From: Candidatus Omnitrophota bacterium
GTDB taxonomy: Bacteria > Verrucomicrobiota > Verrucomicrobiia > Limisphaerales > UBA1319
Reading direction: 5' to 3'
Assembly (NCBI GenBank): GCA_023473405.1
Contig: JAMCZD010000308.1
Location: 1 to 7,115 of the forward strand
Length of the DNA stretch: 7,115 bases
Of the stretch, positions 5,856 through 7,115 are shown one piece after another. Each line of letters starts with the position of its first letter. The first letter of the stretch is position 1. The notes beneath the pieces were generated by a model that was not told the DNA's origin, did no database searches, and saw only the letters and a list, made by a program, of their open reading frames with translations. The position numbers were made by a program, and so were the translations under genes.

Positions 5856-7115
5856 TCAAAAAGACAGGTAAGTGTAGTCCTTGAGACCCCGTTCGTAATC
5901 GTCAAGCAGGCGCATCGCCTCGGAAGGCTTCATCCGGTCGGTCTTGATCGCCTCATCCACCTGCGCCTTCATTTGCCGTTTGAGCTCGTTTTCGTCGTAC
6001 TGAACGGCTGCCAGCACCTGGCCGATGGTATTGCCTTCGATGATTTCCTCGACGTAATAACCGGCCGGTTCGTCCGGGTCCAGGAAGACGTGCACCTCGT
6101 TGACGCGTCCGAAGAGGTTGTGCAGGTCGCCCATGATATCCTGGTAAGCTCCCATCATGAAGATGCCCAGGTAATACGGCTCGGTCCCCGTCCCGTTGGG
6201 AATGAGATGGTGCAGAGGCAGGGTCTCGCGCACATCGCGCAGATCAATAAAGCGGCTGACCTGGCCGTCCGAGTCGCAAGTTATATCCACCAGTGTGGTC
6301 TCGCGCCGGGGCCGCTCTTGCAAGCGGCTGATCGGCATGATGGGAAACAACTGGCCCAGCGCCCAATGATCGAGCAAGGACTGAAAGACGGAGAAATTGC
6401 ACAGGTACTGGTCGCTCAGGCTGCCTTCGAGCTTGCGAATTTCCTCCGGCACATAGGCCTGGCCGCGAAAACTCATCACAACGGCCAGGCTGATTTCCCA
6501 ATATAGGTTCTCGATCTTGGCCTTGTCCTCCAATCCCATTAACCCCAGCATGAACATGTTGTGGGCGTCTTCCCGCCGCTCCAAGGCGTCATGACATGCC
6601 TCGAGTTTGTTTAGCTTGCAAAGATTATCCCGTATCTCGAGCAACTCGCGCACCAGCGGATGCTCGTCCGGCCCGCATGCCAGGTGGTCGGCGTGGCTGA
6701 TCTTGGCAATCGAACCAAACACCTCCATGATCAATACACTGTGGTGCGCCACAATCGCCCGCCCGCTCTCACTGATAATCTCGGGGTGCGGCACCCGCTC
6801 GGCATTGCAAATATCCGCAATGTAATAAACGATGTCGTTTGTGTACTCCTGCAACGTGTAATTCGTCGAGCTGTCAAAGGCGGACCGGCTCCCGTCGTAG
6901 TCCACTCCCAACCCGCCCCCCACGTCCAGGTATTCAATGGCAAAGCCCATCTGGTAGAGTTTGGCGTAGAAGCGGGACACCTCCTGCACGGCCTTCTTGA
7001 CGGTGAGGATGTCGGGCACCTGCGAGCCGATGTGGAAGTGGAGCAGCTTTAGGCAATGGCCAAGCCGTTCCGCCTTGAGCATCTCGGTGGCGGCAATGAT
7101 CTCGGAGGGCGTTAC
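5856..7115 (-). CDS. speA: Biosynthetic arginine decarboxylase, C-terminal two thirds (runs off the window)
   Basis: The frame is open from the window edge to a TGA at 5858-5856, giving 419 residues. Similarity to SpeA runs the whole length. SpeA is the PLP- and magnesium-dependent enzyme that decarboxylates arginine to agmatine, the entry to putrescine and spermidine in the cytoplasm. Counting from the window edge, LLHFHIGSQ (24-32) and DVGGGLGVDYDG (64-75) belong to the PLP barrel, the latter being the glycine-rich phosphate-binding loop. ESGRA (116-120) is the next barrel motif. FSVFQSLLDHWALGQLFP (241-258) and DITCDSDG (277-284) follow, and C280 corresponds to the catalytic cysteine of this fold. 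GAYQDIMGDLHNLFG (322-336) and the end YTYLSF close the protein as in E. coli SpeA. Compared with that enzyme (about 658 residues), roughly the first 230-240 residues, including the PLP lysine, lie beyond the window. No frameshift is visible. Confidence 0.95.
   Translation of the reverse strand, partial: VTPSEIIAATEMLKAERLGHCLKLLHFHIGSQVPDILTVKKAVQEVSRFYAKLYQMGFAIEYLDVGGGLGVDYDGSRSAFDSSTNYTLQEYTNDIVYYIADICNAERVPHPEIISESGRAIVAHHSVLIMEVFGSIAKISHADHLACGPDEHPLVRELLEIRDNLCKLNKLEACHDALERREDAHNMFMLGLMGLEDKAKIENLYWEISLAVVMSFRGQAYVPEEIRKLEGSLSDQYLCNFSVFQSLLDHWALGQLFPIMPISRLQERPRRETTLVDITCDSDGQVSRFIDLRDVRETLPLHHLIPNGTGTEPYYLGIFMMGAYQDIMGDLHNLFGRVNEVHVFLDPDEPAGYYVEEIIEGNTIGQVLAAVQYDENELKRQMKAQVDEAIKTDRMKPSEAMRLLDDYERGLKDYTYLSF

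Noticed and set aside
5840..5905. Longer start of the membrane protein at ATG 5905
   Set aside because: It would overlap speA by 50 bp and adds a polar stretch with no membrane or signal character; ATG 5839 gives a clean short gap.
5694..6506. Plus-strand 270-codon open frame opposite speA and the membrane protein
   Set aside because: It covers the conserved SpeA C-terminal region in antisense and shows no domain features.

Overview
The window is bacterial chromosomal DNA with dense, moderately GC-rich genes: seven protein-coding regions, two of them cut by the window edges. No rRNA, tRNA, CRISPR array, transposase or phage gene was seen. The best guess at origin is the Planctomycetes-Verrucomicrobia group, probably Verrucomicrobiota. 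This rests on the secreted PQQ-like propeller protein with its WxRFRGPNGTG opening, a futalosine-route menaquinone gene, and the near absence of Shine-Dalgarno sequences (one clear case among six visible starts). It is an inference from gene style, not from a marker gene.

Layout. Positions 1-495 (minus) hold the N-terminal 165 residues of an exported PQQ-like beta-propeller protein. A 292-bp divergent intergenic region follows. It is unusually structured: a triple CAATCAA repeat, then a 153-bp segment closed by a perfect 13-bp inverted repeat and filled with smaller palindromes. Next is mqnC (788-1885, plus), a radical SAM enzyme of the futalosine menaquinone pathway. After a 182-bp gap comes a compact plus-strand group of three genes (2068-4958): a Gfo/Idh/MocA dehydrogenase, a DegT/DnrJ/EryC1 aminotransferase and a family 2 glycosyltransferase. 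A convergent gap with short ATCCTGT repeats separates this from a minus-strand pair: speA (arginine decarboxylase, N-terminus beyond the window) and, 16 bp downstream of it, a six-helix membrane protein of unknown function.

How the genes may work together. The dehydrogenase and aminotransferase are the expected pair for turning a sugar-nucleotide hydroxyl into a ketone and then an amine, as in GnnA/GnnB or WbpB/WbpE. The polyprenyl-phosphate-type glycosyltransferase beside them suggests that the amino sugar, or a related one, is built into an envelope glycan or lipid. MqnC serves respiratory quinone synthesis and SpeA makes agmatine for polyamine synthesis. These look like independent housekeeping units that happen to be neighbours.

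The least explained items are the inverted-repeat element upstream of mqnC, the exact substrate of the sugar pair, and the membrane protein paired with speA. No clearly new defence or mobile system is visible.
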